Positions 1 to 15,007 of a DNA stretch of 64,000 nucleotides are shown piece after piece (position 1 is the stretch's first letter; every line of letters begins with the position of its first letter). Below the pieces are notes generated by a model. That model was given only the letters and a program-made list of their open reading frames with translations, ran no database searches and was not told the origin of the DNA. Both the position numbers and the translations under genes were made by a program. The DNA comes from Petrimonas sp. IBARAKI (lineage in GTDB: Bacteria > Bacteroidota > Bacteroidia > Bacteroidales > Dysgonomonadaceae): positions 248,001 to 312,000 of the forward strand of contig AP018040.2 of assembly GCA_002356435.2 (NCBI GenBank), in the 5' to 3' direction.

Positions 1-1918
<1,918 letters not shown>

Positions 1919-1945
1919 TTAATGATCTTATACTGCTTTACACGG

Positions 1946-2548
1946 TTATAGTGAGCAGAACAGAGTTACTAAGAAAGGTACACTGAAATCGGTAACGAAG
2001 CCGTGAAAAACCGAAACAATCATGTACTCCTTCCCGCTGAATTTGAGGATAATGGACAACGTTGTGTCCATGGTTGTGGCACCGCCGACGGAAATAGGCG
2101 ATAATTTGCCGAAGTATCTTGCAAAAAACGGTGCGAATAACAAGGCAATAATCTCTCGCGTAATATTCGATAACAATGCAATAGTTCCGAGTTGAGCGCC
2201 CTTGTATTCGGTAATAAAAATACTCGATAACGAGTAGTATCCGAATCCACTACCTACGGCCATACATTCAGCTGTTGTCCAGTTCAGAAAAACGCTCACA
2301 ACAGCGCAACCCGCCAATGTTCCTAAAATGGTTGCCACAGGAAGCAGGTACAACCTTAAGTTTAGGCTCTTGAAACTTTTCAGTATTTTGGGGTCTTTAC
2401 CTAAACTGATACCCACACAAAACATTAACAGACAAAGTGCGTAAAAACTCAAATCCTTATTTTCCAAAACCCACGACGGGATCAGGTTACCGTATGCCAA
2501 CAAACAGCCCGCCACAAAAAACGATACGATGATAATGCTACCTCTCAT
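1946..2548 (-). CDS. lysO: LysO-type lysine exporter, C-terminal/core subunit
   Basis: The protein has about 200 residues with roughly six hydrophobic segments. The stretches SGFGYYSLSSIFITE and GGATTMDTTLSIIL match the conserved core of the E. coli lysine exporter LysO (YbjE), which pumps L-lysine out across the inner membrane. E. coli LysO is one chain of about 300 residues; here the first third is encoded separately just upstream. The ATG at 2548 overlaps the end of that gene by 11 bases, which suggests translational coupling; a longer frame to 2635 would add a non-hydrophobic tail inside the upstream gene. It lies between two PUL beta-galactosidases on the same strand. The family call is secure; the substrate here (lysine or another cationic compound) is inferred. 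Confidence 0.85.
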   Translation of the reverse strand: MRGSIIIVSFFVAGCLLAYGNLIPSWVLENKDLSFYALCLLMFCVGISLGKDPKILKSFKSLNLRLYLLPVATILGTLAGCAVVSVFLNWTTAECMAVGSGFGYYSLSSIFITEYKGAQLGTIALLSNITREIIALLFAPFFARYFGKLSPISVGGATTMDTTLSIILKFSGKEYMIVSVFHGFVTDFSVPFLVTLFCSL

Positions 2549-2834
2549 TTGCCGCTTTCTGTTTGCAAGGTTTTTCTCGATGAATGACTTTCCACAAGAG
2601 CCACGAAAACAATACGCTTCCCGCAACAGCTCCAATTGTTATCAAAAGTGCATCAATACCAATCTCGCCCAGGCTCTTTATGAGCTCTTTGTTTGAGCCT
2701 ACTTCAATTCCCAGAAGAAGCAGCAGAAGCCATATTAAAAAGGTTATGACAACGGGGGTTTTATTAAATAATTTGTTGTTCAGAAAAAATCCGACGAGCA
2801 CGCCGATAATCATAAAAGAAATGACAATAAACAT
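2538..2834 (-). CDS. LysO-type exporter, small N-terminal subunit (DUF340-like)
   Basis: This is a 98-residue, almost wholly hydrophobic protein with about three membrane segments (near residues 2-18, 27-46 and 60-82) and a short charged tail ending ANER. It corresponds in size and character to the N-terminal part of LysO, and its stop overlaps the start of the core subunit by 11 bases. Together the two add up to about one full-length LysO. As far as I recall, split LysO proteins are common in Bacteroidetes, so this is not read as a frameshift. It starts 41 bases after the GH2 stop, with no promoter box visible, so it is probably transcribed with the PUL. Confidence 0.75.
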   Translation of the reverse strand: MFIVISFMIIGVLVGFFLNNKLFNKTPVVITFLIWLLLLLLGIEVGSNKELIKSLGEIGIDALLITIGAVAGSVLFSWLLWKVIHREKPCKQKAANER

Positions 2835-2875
2835 TGTTTTACGGGAATAAGGATTTGAGCTTTACAAGATGTCTT

Positions 2876-8091
<5,216 letters not shown>

Positions 8092-8118
8092 AAAATGATG
8101 ACGTTGAATTAGAATTTA

Positions 8119-8199
8119 GAAAAAAGAATATCCGGAAAATGAGTGCCGATTTGTAAGTACATTTTTTATAATAAATCGATCTTCGATTTTCCGGATATT
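8119..8199 (-). terminator. Hairpin plus U-run between susD and the PUL 1 enzymes (attenuator candidate)
   Basis: On the minus strand, AATATCCGGAAAAT (8199-8186) pairs perfectly with ATTTTCCGGATATT (8140-8127), a 14-bp stem with a 45-base loop, followed directly by CTTTTTTC (8126-8119). A smaller 7-bp hairpin (8173-8189, loop TCT) shares four bases with the large stem, so the two compete. This sits 8 bases after the susD stop. It could terminate part of transcription, or protect the 3' end of a susCD message. Confidence 0.6.
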
Positions 8200-8206
8200 A
8201 TATGAT

Positions 8207-9736
8207 TTATTTACTGAAGTTCGGATTCTGTTCCCAATCCGGATTCAATAAAAACTCATCGTGTGGAATGGGGAACAATATATGTTTGGTTTCCACAAAA
8301 TTTTCCACGTATGGCTTTTTATGATCGGTAAGAGCCTGTTTCACTATTCCCCAGCGAATCAGGTCGTACCAACGAGCACCTTCGAGAGCAAGCTCACAAG
8401 GGCGCTCTATATTTTGCAAATGTTTTAATACTTCTCCTTTCGATAGCGAAGCCGGAAGTTCAGGGACATTTGCCCGATTGCGAACCTCGTTTATGTACTG
8501 AATAGCTTTTATAGTCTCTCCTTTTTCATTTAAGCATTCTGCGTATAATAAAAGTATATCCGCATAGCGTATTAACGGAATATTATACCCGCTATAGTAC
8601 CAATCTGCGCTTAAGGACGTATTCCATGTCACATATTTATGCCAAAAAAATTGTCCCGGTTCATGATAATCGGAGAAAGATTTTCCTTTTTCATAATATG
8701 TGGGACGACAGTCGGGATCGTCAAAAACAATGGTGGATAATGTTCGGATACTATATTTTCCATCTGTAGTTTTATCGGTTTTCATTACATCAAACAACCA
8801 ATTAGAGGGGTATGCTTCTTCATAGCCCCCGTCATAAGCAGAAAAAGGAGCTAAATGAATTGCAAATAAATTATACTCACGTCGTCCTCCGGTCATATTT
8901 CCAGTAAACTGAACTTCTAATACAGACTCTGAGTTATTTTTATGCAATCCATTAAAATTATCCCCATAGTTATCCATTAGTTTAAAGTTTCCTATTAACT
9001 TTTCAAATTCTTTCTCGGCTTTTGATATTTCATGTCTAAACATATAAAACTTGCCTAAAACAGCTGCGGCAGCATAACTAGTTGCTCGTCCTCCCCAAAC
9101 TTCAGGGCTATAGGTTTTGGGTAAATCTTTTTGAACGTCAATGAGTTCTGTTTCTATTAATTTCACCAATTCTCCTTCTTGGGCTTGTTTGGGATAAAAT
9201 TCTTCCTCTGTACCTTTTAGTTCGTGAAGAAAAATAGGAATCTTTTCGCCGAAATTCAGATATAAACGATAGTAATAGTAAGCCCTTAAAAAACGCGCTT
9301 CTGCAGTTGCTTGTTTCTTCAAAGCTGTCAACTCGTTACTTTCACCTGGTACTTTTGGTATATTATCGATACATTGGTTCGCATAATTTATTCCGATGTA
9401 TAAATTCGTCCATTCCGATTTAGTTACACTATTAGTTGGATCATTCGTAAACATAGCGATATTCATCCAAGAAGTCACATCAGCTCGAAAATCAATTTCG
9501 TCACTTCTGTAGTTATCAATTACGATATATCTTTCGTAAGGCTTTGCCCATGAAACATTGGGTTGCATGGCAGCGTAAGCACTTGTTAATCCTTTTATGA
9601 TATCTGCCTCATTTTTCCAAAAAATATTTGGAGAAAGAGAATTAGGATTTCTGTCTTCATCCAAAAACGTTCCGGTACAAGAAGCCAGAAGAATACATCC
9701 AATGAATGAGAGATATAATATATTTTTTGCTTTCAT
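8207..9736 (-). CDS. SusD/RagB-family glycan-binding outer-membrane lipoprotein (PUL 1)
   Basis: This 509-residue surface lipoprotein forms the lid of a SusCD glycan importer. It opens with a signal peptide and lipobox (IGCILLASCTGTFLDED, Cys at about residue 20). It carries family landmarks: the TPR-like region around EARFLRAYYYYRLYLNFG, then PLIRYADILLLYAECLNEKG, and ALEGARWYDLIRWG near the C-terminus. Length is normal. It lies 17 bases after susC, the invariant order for such pairs. The ligand is not readable from sequence; neighbouring GH2, GH29 and GH63 enzymes suggest a fucosylated galactoside or glycoprotein glycan. Confidence 0.95.
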   Translation of the reverse strand: MKAKNILYLSFIGCILLASCTGTFLDEDRNPNSLSPNIFWKNEADIIKGLTSAYAAMQPNVSWAKPYERYIVIDNYRSDEIDFRADVTSWMNIAMFTNDPTNSVTKSEWTNLYIGINYANQCIDNIPKVPGESNELTALKKQATAEARFLRAYYYYRLYLNFGEKIPIFLHELKGTEEEFYPKQAQEGELVKLIETELIDVQKDLPKTYSPEVWGGRATSYAAAAVLGKFYMFRHEISKAEKEFEKLIGNFKLMDNYGDNFNGLHKNNSESVLEVQFTGNMTGGRREYNLFAIHLAPFSAYDGGYEEAYPSNWLFDVMKTDKTTDGKYSIRTLSTIVFDDPDCRPTYYEKGKSFSDYHEPGQFFWHKYVTWNTSLSADWYYSGYNIPLIRYADILLLYAECLNEKGETIKAIQYINEVRNRANVPELPASLSKGEVLKHLQNIERPCELALEGARWYDLIRWGIVKQALTDHKKPYVENFVETKHILFPIPHDEFLLNPDWEQNPNFSK

Positions 9737-9753
9737 TGCTTTTATTTTATTGA

Positions 9754-12700
9754 TTAAAAACCGAATTTAACACCGACCATATAAGTTCTACTTAACGGTG
9801 TAGCAGCATAGTCGTATCCAATTTGCCCCACGTTTGAGCCTGTTGAAGGATCGTATCCTTTGTAATTAGTAAGAGTAAATAAGCGGCTTGCTCCAATATA
9901 GAAACGTAAATTCGAAATGTTTAAATTTTTACATGTTTTAGCCGGAAGATTATATCCAATTTGGACATTGTTCAAACGCAGATAATCTCCATTTTCTACA
10001 AAGCGATCAGATACACGGGTGTTTTTATTAGGATCTCCTTGGACTGCACGAGGAATGTCTGTATTTGTATTCTCGGGTGTCCAGGCGTTTAAAGCATCTT
10101 TTCCGTAATTAAATACATGATCCATCCGCTGTAGCTGAAATTTAGTATAATTGTAGCGTTTTACTCCAAAATGACCATAAAAATTAGCTGTTAAGTCAAA
10201 GTTATTGTATGTTAAATTCACATTAAAAGCTGCTGCTATTTTGGGAGTTCCACTTCCGATATTAACCTTATCGCTTGAATCAAGTTGCCCGTCTCCATTT
10301 TGGTCTATAAAACGAATATCTCCAGGCTTGGCAGATGGTTGCATGCCTTGCCATATTCCATCTTTTGAATAATAACCATGTTCTTTATTCCAATTAATGA
10401 CTTCTTGCTCATTTTGAAATATACCATCTGTTTTTGTCACCCAGAATTCGCCTATTTCTCCACCCACATAAGTGCGTAATGCTCCGTACTCATACAAATA
10501 GTTTGGGTCGGCCATAGCTTTCAATATGCTTCTATAATGCGTTAAATTTACATCTAGATCATATTTGAATTTATTTGCATTTCCGTGATAAATAGCCTGA
10601 ATTTCATATCCTGTTGTACGTAGTTTCCCGTCATTTACCGTTAATGGCCCAAATCCTGTCGCTAAGCTAATGTTTTTAGTCGAAAGCATATCGTAGGTGT
10701 CCTTGATATAGGCTTCGGCCGAAAGTTCCAACTTATTATTCAAGAACCCGAAATCAACTCCTATGTTTTTATATATAGTTGTTTCCCATTTTATGTTTGA
10801 TGAGGGCAGCTGGGTTATTGCATACCCTAAAGACACATCTTTGCCTCCAAATGGATAATTCAATGTGTTTGTATTTGATGTTAATGCGGGGATATATTTA
10901 TACAAGCCTATTGATTGATTACCTAACCCTCCGTAACTCAATCTTAATTTGAACGTAGATACCGTGTTTTTCATGTTTTCCCAAAACTCTTCATTCGCAA
11001 TATTCCATCCTGCTGACATAGAGGGAAAAATACCCCATTTATTTCCTGAAGCAAATCGTGAAGATCCGTCGTAGCGGAGTGACGCCATAATCATATACTT
11101 TAATTGATAGTTATAATTTAATCTTCCAAAAACAGAGCGTAGTCCACTACGAGTTTTGGTCCCTCCAACAGTAAAATCTTCTTGAGCATGACCTAATAAA
11201 TCCATTTCATTATTTTCAAATTTCTTTCCGGATGCAGCAATGTTATTATACGTATTTTCTTCTTGAGAAAGTCCAAACAAAGTTTGTATATTATGAACGT
11301 CATTGAATGTCTTATTCCAATTTGCAGTGAATTCCAGTAAGTCGTTCATGGTTTTTTCGCGTTCTTCCGATAATGAAGCTCTACTATTTACTTTCATTAC
11401 GCCTAATTGATATGTTGGAGTAAACTGACGTGTATTTCCAAAATAGATACTGCGACTAGCTGTAAATTTAAAAATTAAATTTTTTATTGGTTCATATTGA
11501 AAGTAACCGGAAGCTGCAATATAATCATTGGCAGAAGTATAATCCACAAGATTATTAAATCCTACTATATTGGCTGCATCTGACATTCCCATTCCTGCAA
11601 TTGCACCACCGTAACCGCCATCATTATTTTCATCATAAACAAAAGCCAGAGGCTCAATATTAGTAACTTGATACATACTAGGAAAACCAGAATTTGCTTC
11701 CAGATCAGCTTCCCATCTACTATAGCTGACAGACTCTCCGACTTTAAATTTTCCCCTTTCCATGTCAGAGTTTAATCGAAATCCGTACTTTTTCTCACCT
11801 GTTCCAATAACAATTGCGTCTGTATTAGAATAAAAAGCAGAAAAAGCAACATTTGTTGTACTGTTTCCACTGGTATAACCCACATTATATTTCTGAGTGA
11901 GTCCTCGTCGATAATATTCTTTTTGCCAGTCTGTGTCTGCAAATTGAGATGGATCTTTCTCATATTCGGATATGTATTTAGGCCATCTATTCTGTGCTAT
12001 GCCAGCGTTGCTAAGCGCCATTTTTCGTATCTTCACAAATTCTGCAGAATTACTAACCTCCATTCTCTTGGGTAAATCATCAATGCCCCAATATGAGGAA
12101 AAATGAATTTTTGGAGATTGCATGACTCCACGGTGAGTTTCAATTAAAATTACGCCTGCTGCAGCCCGAGCACCGTAAATAGCTGCAGTGGCAGCATCTT
12201 TTAAGACAGACATTGTTTTGATATCTTCCGGATTCAAATACGACATATCACCGGGAACGCCGTCAATAATTACCAGAGGAGAGTTATCTGTTCCCCACGT
12301 TGTGACTCCCCTGACCTGCAAAGTTGCGGCTGAACCTGCTGCTCCGCTTCCAAAATTCACACTTAGTCCAGGAGCCATGCCTTGTAGGGCTGTTTCAGCA
12401 TTTGCCGTTGGGATTTTAGCTAACTTATCACCAGAAACTGTAGTAACGGATCCAGAAACATCCGATTTTCTTTGTGTGCCGTAACCAATTACCACAACTT
12501 CATCTAACAACTCCACATCAGTATCCAATACAACATTTATTGTACTTCTTCCTGCTGTATTTGCTTCCTGAGGTTTCATTCCCACATAAGTGATTTGCAA
12601 TACAGCGTTTTCAGGTAAATTAGATAAAATGAAATTACCATCTATATCGGTTACTGTACCGTGCGAAGGATTAGCTTTTACAATAATTGTTGCTCCAATA

Positions 12701-13170
12701 ATAGGTTCCCCGTTAGAATCGGTAACGGTACCCCTTACGGTTTTCCCTTGCTGTTGAAGAGTTTGCACCAAATTTGTAATTGTGCTTGCGGTTTGTTGGG
12801 CCTTTTTCGAAAGGACAATATAGTTTTTCTCAAAATCGTAACCGATATCTGTGCTGCTGAACGTTTGGTTCAGGTATTCGGATACTTTGTCCGATTTGTT
12901 TTTTAGGCTTACTGTGCGCGAGGTGTTTACTTCGCGGTTGCTGTAAACGACCAGATAGTCCGTCTGTTTTTCAATTTCACTGATCAGCTGACTTACGGTT
13001 ACAGAGTTGGATCTCAGTTCAATTATTGCATCCTGGGCATTTGTATTTGTTGCCATCAGTTGAAATGCGAAGGCAAACAATAGAAATAAGCAGATTTTCA
13101 TGATGTTAAATAAATCTTTAAAGTCACTTTTTTTTATTAAAAAGTGATCGGATGAAGTGTTTATTTTCAT
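9754..13170 (-). CDS. SusC/RagA-family TonB-dependent glycan transporter with STN domain (PUL 1)
   Basis: This outer-membrane transporter of 1138 residues imports oligosaccharides using TonB energy. Order: signal peptide (ending ATNTNAQ, near residue 45), STN signalling domain (about 47-122), carboxypeptidase-like domain starting GTVTDSNGEPIIGATI (about 146-220), TonB-box region DEVVVIGYGTQRKSD, plug, and a 22-strand barrel ending MVGVKFGF. The STN domain fits control by the upstream FecR/ECF pair through trans-envelope signalling. The start at 13170 gives a long leader typical of the family; the ATG at 13101 is an alternative that puts the hydrophobic core right at the N-terminus. Sampled lines are AT-rich compared with the PUL 2 SusC. 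Confidence 0.95.
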   Translation of the reverse strand: MKINTSSDHFLIKKSDFKDLFNIMKICLFLLFAFAFQLMATNTNAQDAIIELRSNSVTVSQLISEIEKQTDYLVVYSNREVNTSRTVSLKNKSDKVSEYLNQTFSSTDIGYDFEKNYIVLSKKAQQTASTITNLVQTLQQQGKTVRGTVTDSNGEPIIGATIIVKANPSHGTVTDIDGNFILSNLPENAVLQITYVGMKPQEANTAGRSTINVVLDTDVELLDEVVVIGYGTQRKSDVSGSVTTVSGDKLAKIPTANAETALQGMAPGLSVNFGSGAAGSAATLQVRGVTTWGTDNSPLVIIDGVPGDMSYLNPEDIKTMSVLKDAATAAIYGARAAAGVILIETHRGVMQSPKIHFSSYWGIDDLPKRMEVSNSAEFVKIRKMALSNAGIAQNRWPKYISEYEKDPSQFADTDWQKEYYRRGLTQKYNVGYTSGNSTTNVAFSAFYSNTDAIVIGTGEKKYGFRLNSDMERGKFKVGESVSYSRWEADLEANSGFPSMYQVTNIEPLAFVYDENNDGGYGGAIAGMGMSDAANIVGFNNLVDYTSANDYIAASGYFQYEPIKNLIFKFTASRSIYFGNTRQFTPTYQLGVMKVNSRASLSEEREKTMNDLLEFTANWNKTFNDVHNIQTLFGLSQEENTYNNIAASGKKFENNEMDLLGHAQEDFTVGGTKTRSGLRSVFGRLNYNYQLKYMIMASLRYDGSSRFASGNKWGIFPSMSAGWNIANEEFWENMKNTVSTFKLRLSYGGLGNQSIGLYKYIPALTSNTNTLNYPFGGKDVSLGYAITQLPSSNIKWETTIYKNIGVDFGFLNNKLELSAEAYIKDTYDMLSTKNISLATGFGPLTVNDGKLRTTGYEIQAIYHGNANKFKYDLDVNLTHYRSILKAMADPNYLYEYGALRTYVGGEIGEFWVTKTDGIFQNEQEVINWNKEHGYYSKDGIWQGMQPSAKPGDIRFIDQNGDGQLDSSDKVNIGSGTPKIAAAFNVNLTYNNFDLTANFYGHFGVKRYNYTKFQLQRMDHVFNYGKDALNAWTPENTNTDIPRAVQGDPNKNTRVSDRFVENGDYLRLNNVQIGYNLPAKTCKNLNISNLRFYIGASRLFTLTNYKGYDPSTGSNVGQIGYDYAATPLSRTYMVGVKFGF

Positions 13171-13229
13171 ATATTTGTGTGTTTAAAGTGAATAACTTAG
13201 ACTTGTTGTTGAGTGTTTGCTTTATTATA

Positions 13230-13257
13230 AGCGATAGGTGTTGGCGCACTTATCGCT
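13230..13257. other. Stem-loop between fecR and susC of PUL 1
   Basis: AGCGATAGGTG (13230-13240) faces CACTTATCGCT (13247-13257): 11 positions with one G-T, loop TTGGCG. On the plus strand a T-run follows; on the coding (minus) strand the tail is TATAATAAAG, a weak terminator. The 143-base gap between fecR and susC should also hold the ECF-dependent susC promoter, which I could not define. Confidence 0.5.
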
Positions 13258-13313
13258 TTTTCTATCTTACGTTTTTTCTCATAGGCACATTTGTTTTTAA
13301 GGAATTAATAAAT

Positions 13314-14288
13314 TTATTTTGTAATTGTGATAACGTTGTTTTCTGTATCTTTTTGAACATTGAACCTCTGTATTTTCTGAATTATCCTTAAGATCTCGTC
13401 GATACCATCGCGTTGGCGAAATTTTCCGGTATAATGTACGTTGAATATTTCGGGGTCTTTTACTACGATCTTTACATCGTAGTAAAGTTGAAGTTTTTCG
13501 ATAATGTCCAACAGCCGTTCATTTTCAAAGGTATAAATCCCGTCTTTCCAGAGGAAATAATCGGAGTTCTGAATTTTCCGGAGAGACATTTTTCCGTTTT
13601 TTACAACAATCTGTTCGTCGGGTTTTAGTGTAACGCTTGTATTTGGTGACTCTTTGCTGTAAACCATCAGCGAACCTTCTATGAGGTCGGTTTTGATACA
13701 GCCGGCTCCGGGATAGCTGTACACATTGAATTGGGTCCCGAGCACTTTCATTTCCATGTTCTGTGTAGAGACAATGAAGGGCTTCCTTGAATTCTCTGCA
13801 ACATCGAAATATGCTTCTCCGGAGACAGTCACCCGCCTCGATCTCCCGGAAAAATGGGCCGGATAAGTGAGTGTGGATTGTGCGTTCAGCCACACTGAAG
13901 TGCCGTCTTGAAGCGTCAGGTGTGCCCGTTGTCCAGCAGGGACAACCAGCGTGTTTATCTCCCTGTTACTGCTGTTATCTGTTAGAAGATATCGGGTGGC
14001 GAAAAAAGTGGAGGCAATGAGTATCAGTGCTGCTGCTGCATATTGCACGGCCAGTCGAACAACTTTTTGTCGCTTTTTTGTCTTTAATTGCTGTAGGAAT
14101 TGTTGATAACTTCTCCTACCTTCCGATTCATTTTTTGAAAATTTGGATAAGTGCGTAAGCGCATATGTGTTTTGCATACGTACAAACTCCTCCCGCAAGA
14201 GTTCATTCTTTTCTAACTCATTGAACAATTCGGCGGTGTCGGATTGTCCCAGTTCACCCGAGAAATATTTAGGGAGTTTTTCCTCCAT
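13314..14288 (-). CDS. FecR-family anti-sigma factor (PUL 1)
   Basis: This inner-membrane regulator of 324 residues relays a signal from the SusC STN domain to the ECF sigma factor. The N-terminal 80 residues are the cytoplasmic sigma-binding part (MEEKLPKYFSGELG). One membrane segment follows (AVQYAAAALILIASTFFA, about 82-100), then the periplasmic FecR domain with the motifs VPAGQRAHLTLQDGTSVWLNA and VSGEAYFDVAENSRKPF, and a C-terminal DUF4974 region ending LRIIQKIQRFNVQ. It lies 64 bases after the sigma gene and upstream of susC, the usual order. Length is normal. Confidence 0.95.
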   Translation of the reverse strand: MEEKLPKYFSGELGQSDTAELFNELEKNELLREEFVRMQNTYALTHLSKFSKNESEGRRSYQQFLQQLKTKKRQKVVRLAVQYAAAALILIASTFFATRYLLTDNSSNREINTLVVPAGQRAHLTLQDGTSVWLNAQSTLTYPAHFSGRSRRVTVSGEAYFDVAENSRKPFIVSTQNMEMKVLGTQFNVYSYPGAGCIKTDLIEGSLMVYSKESPNTSVTLKPDEQIVVKNGKMSLRKIQNSDYFLWKDGIYTFENERLLDIIEKLQLYYDVKIVVKDPEIFNVHYTGKFRQRDGIDEILRIIQKIQRFNVQKDTENNVITITK

Positions 14289-14352
14289 TCTTTTTCTGCT
14301 TTATTAATTAACGATCGAACGTGAAAAAACCACCAAGAAAAAACAAAAAAAA

Positions 14353-14916
14353 TTAAGCAAGCAAAAAAATAAGTAAAGGGATGTGATCTTTTAGTATCTC
14401 TTTTAGTTTTTTGTAGGCTATTGCCATTTGGTTTTCCACGGTATTAATAGAGATATTCAGTTCCTGTGCGATGGTTTTTTGCTTTTTCCCCTCAATTTTA
14501 TTTAAAACAAAAATTTCACGGCATTTCTCAGGCAGGCTTTCGATAGCGTTTTGAATGACCGTTTCAATATCGGGTTCAGAAAACAGCTGCTCATCGAATG
14601 CTTCCAGGGATTGAAACTTAATCTGCAGAGCTTTTGTATAGTCGTCCTGTAATTTTTGTGCTGTATTCTGCACAATTGTCTTGTGCCTTAAAAAATCGAT
14701 ACACCTGTTCTTTAGCGTCGTAAACAGATAAGCGAAAAGATTGGTGTGCGTCAGCAAAAGAAAGTTCTGCTCCCACAAATCGAGAAAGACATCCTGCACA
14801 ATATTCTCTGCATCCTCTTCGCGAATAACGTATTCCTGTGCAAAACGTTTCATCCTCGAGTAGTGGGCAACATAGATATTCTCGAATTCAATCCTGTTTT
14901 TAATGGTATTGCTCAT
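14353..14916 (-). CDS. ECF RNA polymerase sigma factor (PUL 1 regulator)
   Basis: This 187-residue sigma-70 family ECF factor has region 2 around EEDAENIVQDVFLDLWEQ and region 4 around LPEKCREIFVLNKIEGKKQKTIAQEL followed by NISINTVENQM, the helix-turn-helix that reads the -35 element. It is expected to be held by the FecR protein encoded next and to turn on the susCD operon when the glycan is sensed. A promoter-like pair of boxes lies just upstream, so it may be transcribed separately from the GH29 gene. Confidence 0.95.
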   Translation of the reverse strand: MSNTIKNRIEFENIYVAHYSRMKRFAQEYVIREEDAENIVQDVFLDLWEQNFLLLTHTNLFAYLFTTLKNRCIDFLRHKTIVQNTAQKLQDDYTKALQIKFQSLEAFDEQLFSEPDIETVIQNAIESLPEKCREIFVLNKIEGKKQKTIAQELNISINTVENQMAIAYKKLKEILKDHIPLLIFLLA

Positions 14917-14933
14917 TCTTGTCTGCTAAAGCT

Positions 14934-14964
14934 CAAAATGAAATTACAAACTCAAAAAACCAAA
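14934..14964 (-). promoter_or_regulatory. Possible promoter of the PUL 1 sigma gene
   Basis: On the minus strand TTTG (14964-14961), 19 bases, then TCATTTTG (14941-14934), one base away from the Bacteroidetes TAnnTTTG box. It lies 17 bases before the sigma ATG. The region is T-rich, so chance matches are likely and confidence is modest. Confidence 0.4.
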
Positions 14965-14994
14965 AAAACAACATAAAGGAAGTGAAAACCTTCC
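14961..14994 (-). terminator. Weak intrinsic terminator after the GH29 gene
   Basis: On the minus strand GGAAG pairs with CTTCC (14994-14978, loop of 7) and is followed by a U-rich tail containing TTTTTTT (down to 14961). It would separate the fucosidase gene from the sigma gene. Confidence 0.45.
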
Positions 14995-15007
14995 CAAAAT
15001 AGAAACA

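Noticed and set aside
2020-2250. Second minus-strand frame inside the lysO core gene.
   Set aside because: No conserved features; it overlaps a well-supported membrane protein gene.
2538-2548. Frameshift explanation for the split LysO.
   Set aside because: Both parts have proper start and stop codons with a coupling overlap, and the small protein ends with its own charged tail; a two-gene arrangement explains it better.
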